Shown: one piece after another, positions 52,228 through 62,692 of the stretch
Position numbering within the stretch: position 1 is the first letter of the stretch
How the letters are laid out: each line of letters begins with the position of its first letter
Assembly: GCA_001899145.1 (NCBI GenBank)
Contig: MKVF01000018.1
Coordinates: 186,001 to 250,000 of the forward strand
Source of the DNA: Flavobacteriia bacterium 40-80
GTDB lineage: Bacteria > Bacteroidota > Bacteroidia > Flavobacteriales_D > Crocinitomicaceae
Reading direction: 5' to 3'
DNA length: 64,000 nt
Position numbers and translations under genes: made by a program
The notes under the pieces: generated by a model
What the model was told of the DNA's origin: nothing
Database searches by the model: none
What the model saw: only the letters and a program-made list of their open reading frames with translations

Positions 52228-54486
52228 ATGAACATTCTGCGTTTATTTGTTTTGTTGTTTATTTCCTCTTTTGCTTTCAGTCAATATGAGGTACAGGTAG
52301 TTTCCGAGGAAAATAATGTACCTGTCAGCGGAGCCACGGTAAAGATCATTTCACCGAAAGGGGAAAAGATTTATAAAACAGATGAACGCGGATTGTTTCC
52401 TTTTACTTTAGAGCAGGGAACAACTTATCGTGACTATAAAATTCAGATTATTGCGGAAGGATATGAGCCTTTTGATTATATGTTCGACGGATCAGCGAAT
52501 GCCACCTGTCCTTTAACTCCTGTTTCCTCTAAAATAGACGATGTAGTAGTTACAGGCCAGATTTCACTTACAACAACTGAGAAATCGGTTCATAAGATCA
52601 GGGTGATAGACCGCAAAACAATTGATGCGAAAGGAGCAGTTAATCTGCGGGATGTGCTGACCAACGAGTTGAATATCCGGGTTACCCAGGATCAGATGCT
52701 TGGTTCAGGAATCCAGATGCAGGGCTTTACCGGTGAAAATGTGAAAATTTTGATTGATGGAGTTCCTGTTATTGGTCGTCTGAATGGTGATGTTGATTTA
52801 AGCCAGATCAACCTGAATAATATTGAGCGAATAGAAATAGTAGAAGGCCCGTTAAGTGTTAATTACGGTTCGAACGCGCTGGCAGGGACAATCAACCTTA
52901 TTACCAAAAAAACAGTCAGAAACGGATTTCAGGGAAATCTGAACACGTATTACGAATCGGTAGGGAATTATAATGTGGACGGAAAACTTGCCTATAATGC
53001 CGGGCACCACCGTTTTTCCGTTTCAGGAATGAGAAACTTCTTTGATGGCTGGAAAAATACAGATCCGTTTATTGAATTCCCACAGTCGAAGCTTGCAGAT
53101 TCCAATCGTGTGACTCAATGGAGACCGAAAGAGCAATATTCTGCAGATGTGCGGTATTCATTGGTCTATAAGAAATTCACAATTAATCCGTTTGCGGATT
53201 TTTACTGGGAAACAATGACCAACAGAGGTGCTCCCCGCCAACCGGATTATATTACGGCATTTGACGATATTTATAAAACAAGACGATTTAATCAGGGAAT
53301 CAATTTCAACGTCTTTCCCAATTCAAAATATAAGATTCAGGGAGTTGCCGCACACAACTATTTCGTAAGAAATAAAAATACTTATGTCAAGGATTTGACG
53401 ACTTTGGGGATGAACCTGACACCCAACGAGTCGGATCAGGATACTTCCGTTTTCAGAACAATCATGTCCCGTTCAACGTTTTCAAGCTCCTCTTTTGAGC
53501 AAAAGATCGATTATGAAGCAGGATATGATGTGAATTTTGATATGGCTGAAGGAAAACGGATCAGCGATTCCAGTAAAACGATGGGAGATTACGCAGTATT
53601 CGGATCAATGGAATGGAAAGCATTTTCCGGATTTATTGTTCGTCCTGCCGCGCGTGTAGCTTACAATTCCGTTTTCGGATTTAATGTTGTCCCTTCTCTT
53701 AATCTGAAATACAATATTAACAACTGGAGCTTCAGATCGAGCTATGCGAAAGGTTACCGTGCCCCTTCCATGAAGGAATTGTACATGATTTTCGTAGATG
53801 TCAACCACGATATTCAGGGGAATGCTTCGCTAAAACCGGAGCAGTCACACAATGTTCAGACATGGATCAATTATCGCCTGGATCTGCTGAAAATGAAATA
53901 CAATGATGAAATTAATTTTGAATTGAATGGATTCTACCAGACCGTAAACGATAAGATCACTTTGTCTCAGAATGCGACGGGAACTTCTTATTCGTATTTC
54001 AACCTGGATAAATTTGAATCTATCGGGGGTAAGTTTATAGTAACCTATAAAAATGAGCTTGTTACTGCAAAATTAGGAACTTCTATTGTAGGAGTAAAAA
54101 CGAATTACAGCGGGAACAATTTTGCCACTTCACCTGAATTAACTTCTTCCATTATGTATAACTGGAGAAAAATCGGAATGAATTTTTCAGTGTTTTACAA
54201 ATATACAGGAAGAGCGGTTACATTTTTGCAAACCGAAACAGGCCTGTCACAAACATTCATACACGACTATAACATGCTGGATGTAAATGTTTCCAAAGAT
54301 TTCTGGAGAAAAAGAGTCTTAGTTGCTGTCGGCGCTAAAAATTTACTGAATGTTACGAATGTTACAAGCGGAGCATCTGCTTCTGGAGTGCATTCTGGCG
54401 GAGGCGGTTCTTCTCCTATTGCCTGGGGAAGAAGCGTTTACATTAGATTATCTTTGAATTTTGATACTTTTAATAAGAAAAAATGA
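52228..54486 (+). CDS. hmuR: TonB-dependent heme receptor
   Basis: This is an outer-membrane receptor. ATG at 52228 opens a signal peptide (MNILRLFVLLFISSFAFSQ) and is preferred to an upstream in-frame TTG inside hmuS, giving 752 residues. A CarboxypepD_reg-like domain comes first, then the plug (DDVVVTGQISL, VKILIDGVPVIGRLNGDVDL, IEIVEGPLSVNYGSNALAGT). The barrel contains YRAPSMKELY and NASLKPEQSHN, the FRAP/NPNL-type block of heme receptors. The last residues (IRLSLNF plus a short tail) fit a barrel strand. It overlaps the next gene by ATGA. Confidence 0.9.
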   Translation: MNILRLFVLLFISSFAFSQYEVQVVSEENNVPVSGATVKIISPKGEKIYKTDERGLFPFTLEQGTTYRDYKIQIIAEGYEPFDYMFDGSANATCPLTPVSSKIDDVVVTGQISLTTTEKSVHKIRVIDRKTIDAKGAVNLRDVLTNELNIRVTQDQMLGSGIQMQGFTGENVKILIDGVPVIGRLNGDVDLSQINLNNIERIEIVEGPLSVNYGSNALAGTINLITKKTVRNGFQGNLNTYYESVGNYNVDGKLAYNAGHHRFSVSGMRNFFDGWKNTDPFIEFPQSKLADSNRVTQWRPKEQYSADVRYSLVYKKFTINPFADFYWETMTNRGAPRQPDYITAFDDIYKTRRFNQGINFNVFPNSKYKIQGVAAHNYFVRNKNTYVKDLTTLGMNLTPNESDQDTSVFRTIMSRSTFSSSSFEQKIDYEAGYDVNFDMAEGKRISDSSKTMGDYAVFGSMEWKAFSGFIVRPAARVAYNSVFGFNVVPSLNLKYNINNWSFRSSYAKGYRAPSMKELYMIFVDVNHDIQGNASLKPEQSHNVQTWINYRLDLLKMKYNDEINFELNGFYQTVNDKITLSQNATGTSYSYFNLDKFESIGGKFIVTYKNELVTAKLGTSIVGVKTNYSGNNFATSPELTSSIMYNWRKIGMNFSVFYKYTGRAVTFLQTETGLSQTFIHDYNMLDVNVSKDFWRKRVLVAVGAKNLLNVTNVTSGASASGVHSGGGGSSPIAWGRSVYIRLSLNFDTFNKKK

Positions 54487-55460
54487 AAAAACTAGCAGCT
54501 TTGTTCTTCACAGGTATTCTTTTAACAGGATGTTTAAAAGAAGAATTACCTGTTAAAAAGCCCGGAAATCAGATGGCTGGAGCTTTCACGGAAAACCTGG
54601 CAATTGGTTCCGACTATAAAAATCAGCTGTATTACAGCCTTGAAAATCAGGAGACAGTGTTACTCGCAAACCGGGAGGACTGGGATTTGGGATTTGAAGC
54701 GTCAGCTGATGGTTTTCGTGTCATTATCAATAACGGCAGATTTGGTGGCATTAAATTATTGGCCGCAACCAGCTTTGCAGATGTAACAACAGATAATTCG
54801 TCCGATCTTATTTATGATGCTCCTTCGGGCAATCTCGATTCAACAGCAATCGGAGATTGGAGAAACAAGGATAATATTTATCTTTTCAATCTGGGAAACA
54901 GTATAGCAGGTACCTCCTTAGGGAAATATAAGCTGAGAATTGTATCCGTTACTCCGACGGAATATACCATTGAATATTGTAAATTAAATGAAACGACTCC
55001 CGTTCAGGCGACAATCACAAAAGAACCGGCATACTCGTTCAGCACTTTCTCTTTAAGAACCGGCCAGCAGGTGACAGCAACCACCCTTCCTAAAAAATCG
55101 ACCTATGATTTCTGTATCAGGACATATACCCATATCTTTTCAGACGGAATGCCTTATCTGGTGATGGGCGCAGTGATGAATTTTGAAAATACGACTGCTG
55201 TAAAATTGTATAATACGGATTTTACGTCTTTTACGTATTCAAATGCGCTGTCACAAGAATTTAAGACAAATATAGATGCAATCGGATACGATTGGAAAAC
55301 ATACAATTTTGATAATTCCACTTATACCGTTGACCCAAAAACTATTTTTGTGTTAAAAACACAGAACGGCAGGTATTTTAAATTCCATTTCCTGGATTTC
55401 TACGATGAATTTGGAGTAAAAGGCGCGCCGAAGATGGAAGCGATAGAATTGGTAGAGTAA
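54483..55460 (+). CDS. hmuY: HmuY-family heme-binding lipoprotein
   Basis: This is a 325-residue protein. Lipobox LLTGC gives a lipid-anchored Cys17. HmuY family features are NREDWDLGFEASADGFRVII near residue 65, YTIEYCKLNE near 160 and YFKFHFLDFYDEFGVKGAPK near the end. It is probably exposed on the outer membrane and hands heme to the receptor encoded just upstream, with which it is translationally coupled. It is the second HmuY-type protein of this operon and lacks the T9SS tail of the first. Confidence 0.85.
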   Translation: MKKLAALFFTGILLTGCLKEELPVKKPGNQMAGAFTENLAIGSDYKNQLYYSLENQETVLLANREDWDLGFEASADGFRVIINNGRFGGIKLLAATSFADVTTDNSSDLIYDAPSGNLDSTAIGDWRNKDNIYLFNLGNSIAGTSLGKYKLRIVSVTPTEYTIEYCKLNETTPVQATITKEPAYSFSTFSLRTGQQVTATTLPKKSTYDFCIRTYTHIFSDGMPYLVMGAVMNFENTTAVKLYNTDFTSFTYSNALSQEFKTNIDAIGYDWKTYNFDNSTYTVDPKTIFVLKTQNGRYFKFHFLDFYDEFGVKGAPKMEAIELVE

Positions 55461-55514
55461 GAACTGATTAATTCTGTTGCAGAATTTGTATTTTTGTACA
55501 AATTCATTTTTTGC

Positions 55515-56534
55515 GTGGAAGATTCATTCGATTACAGAAAAGAAACAGATAATCAGGAGAAAGATTACGATAAAGTTCTTCGCCCCAAATATCTTGAAGA
55601 CTTTGTCGGTCAGGATCAGATTACCGATAATCTTTTGGTATTCGTTAAAGCAGCTTTAAAACGGGGTGAACCTCTGGATCATGTCCTGCTTCACGGCCCT
55701 CCGGGATTAGGGAAAACGACTTTAGCGAATATCATCGCAAATGAGCTGGGAGTAAATATTAAGATCACTTCAGGTCCGGTTTTAGATAAACCGGGAGACC
55801 TTGCGGGGTTATTAACTAATCTTGATAAGGGAGATGTGCTTTTTATTGACGAAATCCATCGTTTAAGCCCTGTGATTGAAGAATATCTGTATTCTGCAAT
55901 GGAAGATTACGTTATTGATATTCTGATTGACAGCGGCCCGAACGCGAGAAGTGTCCAGATCGAGCTGAGCCCGTTTACGCTGATTGGCGCCACTACCCGT
56001 TCAGGATTACTGACATCTCCTTTACGCGCCCGTTTCGGTATTAATTCACGTTTACAATACTATAATGCAAAAACCCTGTCTTTGATCGTAGAGCGTTCCG
56101 CTAATTTGCTGGGGATTGAAATTGATGAAGAAGCTGCTTTTTATATTGCAAGTTGCAGCCGCGGGACTCCCCGTATCGCAAATTCTTTGCTTCGGAGAGT
56201 AAGGGATTTCGCCCAGATAAAAGGAGATGGAAGAATTGCACAGAAAATTACAGAGATTGCATTGAATGCATTGAATGTAGATAAATACGGCTTAGACGAA
56301 ATGGATAACCGTATCCTGACCACTTTGATTGATAAGTTCAACGGAGGTCCGGTGGGATTAACAACTATTGCTACAGCTATCGGAGAAAATGCGGGAACCC
56401 TGGAAGAAGTATATGAACCCTATTTGATTCAGGAAGGCTTCCTTATTCGTACACAGCGGGGAAGAAAAGTAACTGAAAAGACCTATAAGCATTTGGGAAG
56501 AGAACTGGGATTTACTCAGGGAGGATTGTTTTGA
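55515..56534 (+). CDS. ruvB: Holliday junction branch migration helicase RuvB
   Basis: This is an AAA+ motor that drives branch migration with RuvA. The frame is open from a TTG at 55494, but GTG at 55515 ([10 protein letters not shown]) gives 339 residues, the usual length, and is preferred. Walker A is [17 protein letters not shown], Walker B is [12 protein letters not shown], sensor I is [19 protein letters not shown], and a winged-helix DNA-binding C-terminus contains [14 protein letters not shown] and [15 protein letters not shown]. It ends 6 bp before queG. Confidence 0.96.
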   Translation: MEDSFDYRKETDNQEKDYDKVLRPKYLEDFVGQDQITDNLLVFVKAALKRGEPLDHVLLHGPPGLGKTTLANIIANELGVNIKITSGPVLDKPGDLAGLLTNLDKGDVLFIDEIHRLSPVIEEYLYSAMEDYVIDILIDSGPNARSVQIELSPFTLIGATTRSGLLTSPLRARFGINSRLQYYNAKTLSLIVERSANLLGIEIDEEAAFYIASCSRGTPRIANSLLRRVRDFAQIKGDGRIAQKITEIALNALNVDKYGLDEMDNRILTTLIDKFNGGPVGLTTIATAIGENAGTLEEVYEPYLIQEGFLIRTQRGRKVTEKTYKHLGRELGFTQGGLF

Positions 56535-56540
56535 TCAATA

Positions 56541-57482
56541 ATGTCACTTGCTGAGAAACATACGAAAATAGTAAAGGAAATTGCTTACGAGCTTGGATTC
56601 AGTTTTTGCGGAATTTCTAAAGCAGGTTTTTTAGAGGAAGAGGCTCCAAGGCTTGAAAAATGGTTAAATAACGGTCGTCACGGAAAGATGGCATATATGG
56701 AAAATCACTTTGACAAACGCCTGGACCCGACGAAATTAGTCGAGGGCTCAAAATCTGTTGTCAGCCTTTTACTGAACTATTTTCCTTCTCATAATCAAAA
56801 TGCAGAGAGCTATAAAATTTCCAAGTATGCCTATGGCCAGGACTATCACGATGTAATTAAAAATAAGCTTCGTTTATTTCTTCAGGAGATCAGAAACAGA
56901 ATAGGAGAGGTAGATGGACGTGTCTTTGTGGACTCTGCTCCGGTAATGGATAAGGTATGGGCGCAAAAAAGCGGTTTGGGCTGGGTCGGGAAAAACGGAA
57001 ATCTTATCCGTCCGCAAAACGGCTCTTTTTTCTTTATTGCCGAACTGATAATCGACCTTGAATTACAACCGGACGGACCAATTAAAGACTATTGCGGAAC
57101 ATGCTCTAAATGTATGGACAGCTGCCCGACAGGAGCGTTGGATATTCCTTATGTTGTTGATGGATCTAAATGTATCAGCTATCTGACAATAGAACTGAAA
57201 GATGAGCTGTTTTCCGCAGAATTTAATGGAAAAATGCAGAACTGGATGTTTGGCTGCGATATTTGCCAGGATGTTTGCCCTTGGAACCGTTTTTCAAAGC
57301 CGCATTCTATTGTCGAATTTGAACCTAAGGCAGATTTACTGGACATGAAGTATAAAGATTGGGAAGAAATGACCCAAGAATTATTTTCTAAGCTGTTTAC
57401 CGGATCAGCAGTGAAACGAACGAAGTTTTCAGGTTTGAAGCGCAATATAGAATTTTTGAAAAACCACGAAACAAAAAAGTGA
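56541..57482 (+). CDS. queG: Epoxyqueuosine reductase
   Basis: This 313-residue enzyme carries a cobalamin and two 4Fe-4S clusters, and it performs the last step of queuosine synthesis in tRNA. The N-terminal domain has [20 protein letters not shown] with the catalytic Asp. The ferredoxin-like part has [16 protein letters not shown] (C-x2-C-x2-C-x3-C) and a second set in [12 protein letters not shown]. The motif [12 protein letters not shown] closes the core. It is probably cotranscribed with ruvB. The C-terminal HEAT repeats of longer QueG proteins are absent. Confidence 0.95.
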   Translation: MSLAEKHTKIVKEIAYELGFSFCGISKAGFLEEEAPRLEKWLNNGRHGKMAYMENHFDKRLDPTKLVEGSKSVVSLLLNYFPSHNQNAESYKISKYAYGQDYHDVIKNKLRLFLQEIRNRIGEVDGRVFVDSAPVMDKVWAQKSGLGWVGKNGNLIRPQNGSFFFIAELIIDLELQPDGPIKDYCGTCSKCMDSCPTGALDIPYVVDGSKCISYLTIELKDELFSAEFNGKMQNWMFGCDICQDVCPWNRFSKPHSIVEFEPKADLLDMKYKDWEEMTQELFSKLFTGSAVKRTKFSGLKRNIEFLKNHETKK

Positions 57483-57501
57483 AGTACAAGCCTTCACTTT
57501 T
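57475..57501. terminator. Bidirectional terminator overlapping the queG stop
   Basis: AAAAGTGAAG (57475-57484) pairs with CTTCACTTTT (57492-57501). It includes the queG stop codon and also faces the converging minus-strand gene. Confidence 0.75.
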
Positions 57502-57525
57502 GTATTATAGTCCGAATCTACGGAA

Positions 57526-57846
57526 TTATAGATCTTCCAGTTCTTCCAGATCCTGAATATCTTGCTTTTCAGCCTCCGTTTGTTTTTGCTGAAACTCTTT
57601 ATCTACGGCAACTTCATCCTTGATGAAGAGCGCTTTGAATGTAACGATAAGAATCAATATAAGAGAAATGATCAAAATGAATTTTTCCCATTTTTGCTTT
57701 TTAGGCGAAATGACAAAATAGCTAATCGCAGCCAGTAAAAAAGTGATACCTATAGGAAGGAATGCAAGCGTATCCATTGGCAGAATAGTAAATGCGATTC
57801 CCAAAATAAGCACTACTGTTGCAAGAATATTTACGATTATTTTCAT
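57526..57846 (-). CDS. Small membrane protein of unknown function
   Basis: This is a 106-residue protein with three hydrophobic helices (about 3-23, 27-47 and 57-75) and a charged, acidic C-terminal tail (QQKQTEAEKQDIQDLEELED) that may form a short coiled coil. I recognise no family. It begins 19 bp after the DUF3108 gene stop and is probably in an operon with it. Confidence 0.7.
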   Translation of the reverse strand: MKIIVNILATVVLILGIAFTILPMDTLAFLPIGITFLLAAISYFVISPKKQKWEKFILIISLILILIVTFKALFIKDEVAVDKEFQQKQTEAEKQDIQDLEELEDL

Positions 57847-57865
57847 AGTTATTTAGATTTAAAAA

Positions 57866-58621
57866 TTATTTTACCTCCGTTAATGTCAACTGGCCTGTTC
57901 CGACAGGAATCTGAAACTTGAAAAATGCAGGAATTCTTTTTGAATCAGCCGTGATCCAGATATAATTTCCTGTTTTTCCTTTCATTGTCTCTGTTTGTGA
58001 ATTAATAGAGATTTTGTAGCATTCTACTTCGCCAAGAGGTCCGGCTTTAATTTTTTCTTTTCCATGATATTTTACAGATGCCTTGATTTCTTTTTCGTCG
58101 AAAACAATGGTCACGGAGATAATATCACCAGCTTTTTTGTTAGCGTAGTCAAATGTTCTCAATTTATAGAGTGCTGTAACGATGTCCATGGTGGAGCTTC
58201 CGGTAGTGAATGTATTTGTCTTTTCCAGGTCGCTTTTTCGCTTACTTGTGGCTACAATTGTTTTTCGGTCTGGTTTGAATATATACTTCTCTGTTTTGGT
58301 ATATGCGCCTTCTAACACATCTCGCTTATACATGCTTGGAACAAGTGTAGTAGGATTTACATAGGACTCGTAAACATCACGGATTTTGAAATAAGTATCC
58401 CATTTTGAAAAAGTAGTCGCCTGCATATTTAAATTCAGGTATGTTTTGTCGCTGGTCTTTACTGTTTTTGTCTGAAGTGTGATCTGAGCAAAGCTGGTCA
58501 GCATTCCGCTCATAGTATAAGAAGCGGTATAAACCAGTTTTTCATTAGGGTTGATTTTTATCTGGGCGCTTAGAGTAAAGGCACTCATAATAAGTAAGAA
58601 AAGAATTCCTGTTATTTTCAT
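57866..58621 (-). CDS. DUF3108 domain-containing exported protein
   Basis: ATG at 58621 opens a signal peptide (MKITGILFLLIMSAFTLSAQ) and is preferred to an upstream in-frame ATG at 58681, giving 251 residues. The mature part matches the DUF3108 pattern: NEKLVYTASYTMSGM, DVYESYVNPTTLVPSMYKRD, and later NYIWITADSKRIPAFFKF. Proteins of this family form an outer-membrane-related beta structure of unsettled function in Bacteroidota. It is divergent from the CotH-like gene. Confidence 0.82.
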   Translation of the reverse strand: MKITGILFLLIMSAFTLSAQIKINPNEKLVYTASYTMSGMLTSFAQITLQTKTVKTSDKTYLNLNMQATTFSKWDTYFKIRDVYESYVNPTTLVPSMYKRDVLEGAYTKTEKYIFKPDRKTIVATSKRKSDLEKTNTFTTGSSTMDIVTALYKLRTFDYANKKAGDIISVTIVFDEKEIKASVKYHGKEKIKAGPLGEVECYKISINSQTETMKGKTGNYIWITADSKRIPAFFKFQIPVGTGQLTLTEVK

Positions 58622-58747
58622 TTTGTGATTAATTTGAACGTAAATGTAATAGAAATCCTGCATAAGAGTTAATTGAAACACCTGAAAACACTCAAAGAAA
58701 TTTTTTTAAAGCATGTCAAGGTATTTTTTTTGTACAAAAAAATCAAA

Positions 58748-61069
58748 ATGAACAGAATTCTACTGGCATTATTACTATTACCGATTACTACTTTTTCCCA
58801 AACTTTAGCACCCCAACGATATCGCATGCTTCCGGTTTTTATACGGATAGCTTTTATGTGAAAATTACACATCCGGATCCGGATGTAACAATATTATATA
58901 CATTGGATGGTTCAGAGCCCAGAATTGAGAATCTGACAGGCAGGGTTTGGAATTATAAGAAACAATACCCAACAAATGGAGAGGCATTAGGCCCCCTTTT
59001 ACAGGATACGATTTGGACGTATGAATATACTGATCCTATTTTAGTGAGAGATAGAAGTAATGAACCGGATAGATATGCGGATATTTCTGCGTCTTACTAT
59101 ACAAATTATTGGTATAACAGTATGGCAAAGCCCGATTCTGTTAATGTGTTCAAAGGAGCAGTGCTAAGGGGCGCTACTTATTTGAATGGAGTTTATAGTA
59201 GAACAATTACGGTAAATTATTTTATCTCTCCGCAGGGACAGAGCAGATATTCTTTGCCTGTAACTTGTTTGAATATTGATCCCGAAAAATTTTTTAGTTA
59301 TGAAAATGGTTTAAATGTTCCAGGTATTTTGTTTGATGAATGGAGAATGAATAACCCTACCGAACTTATTGATAGTTGGGTACCGGCTAATTTTAGAGCA
59401 GAAGGGGTTAGTTCTGAGGTTGAACCTAATTTTACATATTTGGTAGATGGTAAGGAAGTGTTAAATCATAGTATAGGTTTGCATCTTCACGGAAATGGAA
59501 GCAAATATTTTCCGAATAGATCTTATAGATTATATGCAAAGTCAGAGTACGGAAAAAGTAATTTTAGTTATTCTTTTTTCGACAATTATCCTTTGAATAA
59601 ATTTAAAAGAATTATATTAAGAAATTCTGGAAATGATTGTGTGGAAACAATGTTTAGAGATGCTTTTATCTATCAAGCGTCTAAAAAATTATACTCTGAT
59701 ATACAAGAATATCAACCTACTATATTATTTGTTAATAGAGAATATTTTGGATTATATAATATAAGAGAACGATTTGATGATAAGTATTTTGAAATAAAAT
59801 ACGGTATTGAGGTTAATGATTTAGATTTCTTAGAAAAATCTGGAGAGATTAAAGAAGGGGATGATCAGTCTTATAATTCATTGATAATATATCTTGAGAA
59901 TAACTCCTTAACTGTAAAAGAAAATTACGACTACATATCTACGTTAATTGATATCAATAATTTTACAGATTATTTTATAACAGAGATTTTTATAAGTGAT
60001 ATTGACTGGCCGGCAAATAACACTGTGTATTGGAGAAAGAAGACCGCTTATGATTCAATAGCTCCTTATGGACATGACGGTAGGTGGCGTTGGTTATTAA
60101 AAGATTTAGACTATTCTTTTGGTTATCGATGGGATGGGTTAAGCTATGAATTTGATGATTTATCCTATGTGAGTAACATTTCTAGTACGGATACAAATTT
60201 AAATAAAGCCACCCTTATTTTTAGGAGTCTTATTAAAAATGATTTTTATAGGAATTATTTTATAAATAGATTCTCTGATATTTTGAATACTACATATAAA
60301 TCTAATTTATTGATATCTAAAATTAACGAAATAAAAGAGAAGATTGCACCGGAAATGAGAGAACATATTGAGAGATGGAGTCCTCAAAACGAACAGTTTT
60401 TATCCTTTCATCCAGTGTATTCTTATTATAAATGGGAGAGTAATGTTGACAAGATGCGTACATTTGCTGAATATCGTCCTTATTGGGTGAGGAATCATAT
60501 TCAAGATAGATTTTGATACAGGCAATGAAGTTAATATCCTTCTTGGTATTTCCAGTCCTTCAGAAGGGCATATAAAATTAAACACAATTGAAATAAACGA
60601 GGAAACAGAAGGTGTTTTTGATACAGAGAGCGTCTATCCTTGGTCAGGAGTTTATTTTCAGAATGTTCCCATTACCCTGAAAGCTATCGCAAAACAAGGA
60701 TATAAGTTTAGCCATTGGTCAGGAGAGATATATGATACGTTGCCGGAAATGACGTTGCGCTTACAAAGAGATGCTTATATAAAAGCAAATTTTATTTTGG
60801 AAGATCCCATGAATGATAGTTTGTCAGCAAATTCTTTAAAGCATACTAATAAGATAAAAGTTTGTCCCAACCCTTTTAATGATAAAATAAATGTGTTGAC
60901 AGACACTTATAGTGGAAGTTTTAATATTTATTCAATTGAAGGAAGAGTTGTTCGCCAGGGTGATTTTGATTCTCCTGTGATTGAATTAGCAGACCTGCCT
61001 AAAGGAATATTTGTTTTAGATATAACTACTGGAGGGTATCATTACAGGAAACAAATTGTTAAACAATAA
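58748..61069 (+). pseudogene. CotH-kinase-family protein with T9SS type A domain, two frameshifts
   Basis: ATG at 58748 starts a signal peptide (MNRILLALLLLPITTFSQ), but the frame runs into a stop at 58861. Adding one C to the CCCC run at 58811-58814 joins it to PTISHASGFYTDSFYVKITH and the main frame. That frame encodes a chitobiase-like CHB_HEX_C unit (ILYTLDGSEPRI) and a CotH kinase core (GLHLHGNGSKYFPNRSYRLY, FKRIILRNSGNDC, WRWLLKDLDYSFG). The main frame stops at 60516. Removing one T from TTTT at 60511-60514 continues DRFDTGNEVNILLGISSP into a Listeria-Bacteroides-type repeat (YKFSHWSGEI) and a T9SS tail (VCPNPFNDKINVLT). Both breaks are in homopolymers, so this is either a decayed gene or sequence error. 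Confidence 0.85.
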
Positions 61070-61150
61070 TTTTTTCATATTGTTCATGTAAAGTATATTA
61101 TATTATTTACACTTGCCTAAAAAACACGAAATATAGTAACTTGAATATTC

Positions 61151-61190
61151 TCCTTCTATTTCTTCTATTTGATAATAGAAATAAGAAGGA
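61151..61190. terminator. Imperfect inverted repeat between convergent genes
   Basis: TCCTTCTATTTCTTCTAT can pair with ATAGAAATAAGAAGGA with a bulge. It lies between the CotH-like gene and the O-antigen ligase-like gene and is a weak terminator candidate. Confidence 0.35.
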
Positions 61191-61195
61191 TGAAG

Positions 61196-62482
61196 TTAAG
61201 GCGCGCGTTGGTCTTTTACCCGTGTAGGAAATCTAGGAACATAAAATATATATCCAAAAATCGTATTAAAAAAAGCAAAGAAGAATATTCCTTTGTTAGT
61301 ATCCAGTACATTCTCAGTTAAAAAGAAAAAACTAATACCAAACAAAAAGGATATATATATATAACTTCTTGACTTTACCGCCAGTCGGATGTAATACCCA
61401 AAAGCAAAAAGAAATATACCGAGTCCTAAAATTCCATGCTTTATCAATATTGAAAGGTATTGATTATGTACATTATACCGTTCAATATAAGAAATAATAT
61501 ATCCTTTTTCTTTATATTTTACTTTTAGCTGATCTCTTTCGTCGCCGGTCCCGTAACCGATAAAAGCAGCATTTTTCACCAGATTTAACCCGATTTTCCA
61601 TCTTTCAGATCGGGGCTCTATTATCTCCAGATTATTGTAAGAAGATTTAAAATTAATATCTTCCATTAGGTTTTCTGAAAATCTTGAATTTAAAAACTGA
61701 TTCTTTGTAATAAAGAGCAGACTTAATCCAACTATAATTGTGAAAAAGAAAAGGTATCTACCTTTTCTTTTTACATAAAACATTGGATAAAAAACTACTG
61801 CAATAATGGTAGTATAGATTAAAATACTTCGGGCCGCGAGAAATAAAAGCCCCACAGTTAAAATAAAAAGGATTAAACTGACAATTACATTTCTGATCGT
61901 TTTTCTTGTGGACAGAAGAGTTATCAGAAATGTTACAGATAGAGATAAATAAGCAGATAAGTACCCGGCATGTATTCCTATTGGGTTTGAGAAATTGTGA
62001 TTAAAAAAATCTTCTGATAACAGATGGTTTAAAGGGAGTTGTAGTTGTAAAATAACATAAAGGGAATATGTGAATAAACCAAGTATGGCCAATGTGCAAC
62101 TTATACATAGAGTAACTAATAAGATTGTTACTTTTTCTTTTGTGATTTTTATAGCAAGTGGAATAAGTAATGGAAATATAAAAATTACGAGTTGCCTCTC
62201 TATTAGGGATATAGCTTCAATTTTATTCTGTGAATAGAAATATCCTGAGACCGATAAAAAGAATATTATTTGAAAAATCCAGAAATTTTTAGGAATTTGT
62301 TTCAGTTTCATCTTGTTAAAATTTAACAAGGTGGTAATAATTAATACGTATAAGATGAGTGTGGTATAAAACTTATCAAAGGGTAAAAAGAAAACGAATA
62401 AATTTAAAAGAATAAATCGAATCTGTTCTAATCTTGTTGTGTCGTTAGCAGACAGATTGAAAGTAGAAAAATAATTATTCAT
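61196..62482 (-). CDS. O-antigen ligase/polymerase-like membrane protein
   Basis: This is a 428-residue protein with about eleven hydrophobic helices. A large periplasmic loop near residues 270-340 contains RSERWKIGLNLVKNAAFIGY and then VHNQYLSILIKHGILGLGIF, the pattern of the Wzy_C (O-antigen ligase) family, including the conserved H-N-x-Y/L. It would transfer or polymerise surface polysaccharide in the inner membrane. It is AT-rich, as are its neighbours. Confidence 0.8.
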   Translation of the reverse strand: MNNYFSTFNLSANDTTRLEQIRFILLNLFVFFLPFDKFYTTLILYVLIITTLLNFNKMKLKQIPKNFWIFQIIFFLSVSGYFYSQNKIEAISLIERQLVIFIFPLLIPLAIKITKEKVTILLVTLCISCTLAILGLFTYSLYVILQLQLPLNHLLSEDFFNHNFSNPIGIHAGYLSAYLSLSVTFLITLLSTRKTIRNVIVSLILFILTVGLLFLAARSILIYTTIIAVVFYPMFYVKRKGRYLFFFTIIVGLSLLFITKNQFLNSRFSENLMEDINFKSSYNNLEIIEPRSERWKIGLNLVKNAAFIGYGTGDERDQLKVKYKEKGYIISYIERYNVHNQYLSILIKHGILGLGIFLFAFGYYIRLAVKSRSYIYISFLFGISFFFLTENVLDTNKGIFFFAFFNTIFGYIFYVPRFPTRVKDQRAP

Positions 62483-62692
62483 AATATAATAAATTAAAGT
62501 ATGTTTTACACAATGAGTAATAAAAATACTTCTCGACGCTAAAGTACTAATTTCTTATGTATGCTGCTATTGAGTTTAGGATAATCATTTAATGACTGAT
62601 TATGTCTTTTTTCTTACTTTTGCATATTACATGACATATTGTGCTTCTTATTAATGTAATTAATAAACTAAAAAATATTGTTATCATAAACT

